DNA of 14,705 nt from DASTDY01 sp035478375 (GTDB lineage: Bacteria; Patescibacteriota; Saccharimonadia; Saccharimonadales; EFPC-124): contig DATIJQ010000009.1 in assembly GCA_035478375.1 (NCBI GenBank), positions 1 to 14,705 on the forward strand, read 5' to 3'. The stretch's first letter is position 1. Every line of letters starts with the position of its first letter. The notes under the pieces are model-generated. The model was not told the origin of the DNA, did not search any database, and worked only from the letters and a program-made list of their open reading frames with translations. Shown piece by piece: positions 13,365 through 14,705 of this stretch. Both the position numbers and the translations under genes were made by a program.

Positions 13365-13398
13365 ATCGCCCGGCCCCGTGTTCCGGAGCGCGGGCGAT
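13365..13398 (-). terminator. Hairpin terminator of the 13406-13810 gene
   Basis: ATCGCCCG (13365-13372) pairs perfectly with CGGGCGAT (13391-13398) across an 18-nt GC-rich loop. On the minus strand the stem begins 7 nt after the stop codon and is followed by TTTCCTTTG, a weak U-tract. It separates the GC-rich gene from the downstream flavin operon on the same strand. The first stem base on the minus strand is also the last base of the 12-bp inverted repeat. Confidence 0.7.
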
Positions 13399-13874
13399 GT
13401 CCTTACTACTTGAGTCTGTTGCTGATGATCGCCCGGAACTTGCGTGGCCAAAAGCCGTAGCCTTCCTCGTGGTCACGCAAATCGCAGCCGCTGGTGAACG
13501 GGACGTAGATGGTCTGGTCGGTGATCATCGTCACCTGGAATTTGTACAGCCTCACCATGTTGTTGAGCAGACTGGCGGGGCCGAAGTGGTCGGTGCCACG
13601 GTACGTTTCGTCGGTGACGAAGGTCATGACGCCCGCCGCAATGACCCGCCGGCCCAACTCCTCACGTATGTCGTTCTGGTCGCAGTCAAAGTTCGCCTGA
13701 AATTCCTGGTATGCGCGCCAGGCTCTGGCCGTCACGACCGGCACGATCAAACCAACCTTGCGGAAACAGTACAGCATTGGGGAGCGTGGCTCGGTGACGT
13801 TGTTGGCCATTGGATTCCTCCCATTTAGGCCGCAGCGAATTTACTTCCGCGCCTGGAGTTCTGTAGTAAGGACA
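13398..13874. repeat. 12-bp perfect inverted repeat bracketing the 13406-13810 gene
   Basis: TGTCCTTACTAC at 13398-13409 and its exact complement GTAGTAAGGACA at 13863-13874. On the minus-strand transcript the first arm met is about 15 nt from the predicted 5' end. The second covers the TAG stop and abuts the terminator stem. The two arms could pair in the mRNA. A related sequence, GATGTACTTAC (13945-13955), differs at one base from GATGTCCTTAC (13396-13406) and lies in the promoter spacer of the divergent lipoprotein gene. Confidence 0.75.
13406..13810 (-). CDS. Hypothetical protein (134 aa), GC-rich, monocistronic
   Basis: I do not recognise this protein. It is soluble, without signal peptide or membrane span, with a mix of charged and aromatic residues: MANNVTEPRSPMLYCFRKVG, then ARAWRAYQEFQANFDCDQND, and TSGCDLRDHEEGYGFWPRKF near the C-terminus. 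Three Cys are spread through it. It may be a single alpha/beta domain. The ATG at 13810 is well set by GGGAGGA about 6 nt upstream. The gene has its own TTGACG/TAAAAT promoter, a 79-nt leader and its own hairpin terminator. Base use matches the lipoprotein genes 222-1379 and 14010-14669, not the flavin operon. A 12-bp inverted repeat brackets it, one arm in the leader and one across its TAG. It is divergent from the lipoprotein gene 14010-14669, so shared regulation is possible. Confidence 0.75.
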   Translation of the reverse strand: MANNVTEPRSPMLYCFRKVGLIVPVVTARAWRAYQEFQANFDCDQNDIREELGRRVIAAGVMTFVTDETYRGTDHFGPASLLNNMVRLYKFQVTMITDQTIYVPFTSGCDLRDHEEGYGFWPRKFRAIISNRLK

Positions 13875-13895
13875 CTAAAATTTGTTAGCGATTAT

Positions 13896-13924
13896 ATTTT
13901 ACAATGTATAATATTCCGCGTCAA
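13896..13924 (-). promoter_or_regulatory. Promoter of the 13406-13810 gene
   Basis: On the minus strand TTGACG (13919-13924), a 17-bp spacer and TAAAAT (13896-13901) form a good sigma-70-type promoter. Expected transcription start is near 13889. This leaves a leader of about 79 nt that contains one arm of the 12-bp inverted repeat and the GGGAGGA ribosome binding site. It is the longest leader in the window. Confidence 0.7.
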
Positions 13925-13935
13925 TTAGTGTAGTC

Positions 13936-13964
13936 TTGTGTCGTGATGTACTTACGCGTATAAT
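13936..13964 (+). promoter_or_regulatory. Promoter of the Cys-rich lipoprotein gene
   Basis: TTGTGT (13936-13941), a 17-bp spacer and a perfect TATAAT (13959-13964). Expected start is near 13971, giving a leader of about 39 nt. The spacer contains GATGTACTTAC (13945-13955), related to the 12-bp repeat beside the divergent gene, and an 8-bp palindrome TACGCGTA (13953-13960) touches the -10. Either could be an operator; neither is proven. Confidence 0.7.
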
Positions 13965-14009
13965 CACCCCTGGTGCAAAGCGCACTTTTCGTTTTGAGGA
14001 GGAGTTTTA

Positions 14010-14669
14010 GTGTCTTTACTGAGAACCGGCACTGCTGTCGCTGGCTTGTTTGCTGCGCTCGCTCTGGTAGCGGGTTGCGGCGGTTCGGCGAGCGACGCGT
14101 CGGTGACGACCGGTCCGCAGGCGCCGAGCATGTCGATGCCTGCCAACCCAGGCGACGACTGCTCCAGCCGCGAAGCCGACGACAAGACCTACGGCCACAT
14201 CAAGGCAGACGTGTGCCCTGACACGGAGCCCAAGTCGTGGGAAGTCAAGCCGACTGCCGGCTGGGTCGAAATCCACAACGACATTGCCAACGGCAAGCTC
14301 AGCGGCCAGGTCCTGAACAACGCGCCCGGCCCGAACTGTCTGAACAGCACGGCGCCCAAGGCCAACTGCTACCCGCAGGCGGGCGACTCACTGTACGCGG
14401 TGTGTGTCGATAGGCAATTCACTGCGGTGCGCATTGGTACCAAGACGTTGCTGTGGGCGCAGAGCGGTAGCGAGTCACACCGGATTGGTGTCGCTGTCAA
14501 GACGTTCACCAACACCGGCGACAAGCCGGTCGGCTGGGTAGACAGTAGCAAGGTCTCGTCGTCCAGCGCACCGGACTGTGCCGGTCAGTTGCATGGCAGT
14601 GACGCCCGCGCCCAGCTGCATGGCTACAACGACGCCGAGAACACTGACCACCTGGACTCCAAGTACTAA
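14010..14669 (+). CDS. Cys-rich lipoprotein, possible SH3-like C-terminal domain
   Basis: A 219-residue predicted lipoprotein. The signal peptide MSLLRTGTAVAGLFAALALV is followed by the lipobox VAGC, with lipidated Cys at residue 23. After a Ser/Thr/Pro linker the mature part has six further Cys (about 51, 69, 110, 120, 132 and 190), enough for three disulfides. The region from about 126 to 182, with LYAVCVDRQFTAVRIGTKTL ending in KPVGWVDSSKVS, has the strand order and closing GWV of bacterial SH3-like domains. That is a pattern-based guess. Start is GTG at 14010 with a very strong GAGGAGGAG sequence (13996-14004) 5 nt upstream. The gene is GC-rich and has its own promoter, divergent from 13406-13810. 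Only 36 bp follow before the window ends, and no terminator is visible there. The style suggests an actinobacterial-like origin, which is unproven. Confidence 0.78.
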   Translation: MSLLRTGTAVAGLFAALALVAGCGGSASDASVTTGPQAPSMSMPANPGDDCSSREADDKTYGHIKADVCPDTEPKSWEVKPTAGWVEIHNDIANGKLSGQVLNNAPGPNCLNSTAPKANCYPQAGDSLYAVCVDRQFTAVRIGTKTLLWAQSGSESHRIGVAVKTFTNTGDKPVGWVDSSKVSSSSAPDCAGQLHGSDARAQLHGYNDAENTDHLDSKY

Positions 14670-14705
14670 CTCCTCCCCCAAAACGTGGCTCGCCCCGGTC
14701 TCCCG

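Noticed and set aside
13398..13874. The 12-bp inverted repeats as ends of a tiny transposon
   Set aside because: No transposase is encoded, the predicted promoter of the enclosed gene lies outside the repeats, no target-site duplication is seen, and one arm overlaps the stop codon.
13973..13985. Small hairpin GTGC / GCAC followed by TTTT in the leader of the 14010-14669 gene, a possible attenuator
   Set aside because: A four-base stem is too weak, and the T-runs are interrupted.
1..14705. Chimeric assembly joining actinobacterial ends to a CPR centre
   Set aside because: Cannot be excluded, but the GC-rich gene 222-1379 lies between a native-looking partial gene and a native-looking promoter. 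That favours true insertion over a mis-join; read coverage would decide.

Overview
The window looks like chromosomal DNA of a small-genome, Gram-positive-like bacterium of the Candidate Phyla Radiation (Patescibacteria), most plausibly a Saccharibacteria (TM7) relative. This is an inference from gene content: secreted Ser/Thr/Gly-rich surface proteins with C-terminal membrane anchors, a free-standing RnfD/flavodoxin-reductase-type fusion with ApbE and an FMN-binding protein, TspO, and very compact operons. UGA acts as a stop (the ApbE-type gene ends in TGA), which argues against the UGA-recoding CPR lineages. No rRNA, tRNA, CRISPR array, transposase or integrase was seen.

Layout. (1) 1-177 is the 3' end of an unknown + strand gene, followed by a strong hairpin terminator shared with the minus-strand lipoprotein gene 222-1379. 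(2) 1498-9059 is a surface and tail-fibre-like locus. One minus-strand run reads from 9059 down to 2024: secreted protein, WxL-interacting-protein-like anchored protein, tiny membrane protein, two phage-tail-fibre-like proteins (one with 52-residue repeats), glycosyltransferase, methyltransferase, and a second WxL-interacting-protein-like protein. It meets the convergent secreted-protein gene 1498-2055, overlapping it by 32 bp. (3) 9157-10619 (+) is a PKD/Ig-like membrane-anchored protein joined by a TAATG overlap to a TspO/MBR-family gene. (4) 13311-10626 (-) is a tight three-gene flavin operon: FMN-binding protein with the covalent-flavin motif, ApbE-type flavin transferase, and an RnfD-like membrane domain fused to an FAD/NAD(P)H reductase. 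(5) 13398-14705 holds two divergent, monocistronic, visibly GC-richer genes: an unknown 134-residue protein and a Cys-rich lipoprotein.

How it may work together. The flavin operon can be read as a minimal trans-membrane electron path: cytosolic NAD(P)H to FAD, through the RnfD-like membrane domain, to FMN covalently bound on an extracytoplasmic anchor. The surface locus looks like a module for building an adhesive or receptor-binding surface. It combines secreted beta-rich subunits, two anchored partner proteins and tail-fibre-like proteins with their own sugar- and methyl-transferase genes.

Two translation-start styles coexist. Many central genes begin either 6-7 nt after a -10 box (predicted leaderless mRNAs) or at TAATG/ATGA overlaps, although others in the run (3492, 4226, 6678, 9157) have short Shine-Dalgarno-like sequences. 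The three GC-rich genes (222-1379, 13406-13810, 14010-14669) have strong Shine-Dalgarno sequences in proper 5' leaders, and two of them have a terminator of their own (the third runs to the window edge). Around 13406-13810 there is also a 12-bp perfect inverted repeat, placed in the 5' leader and across the stop codon, which no ordinary feature explains.
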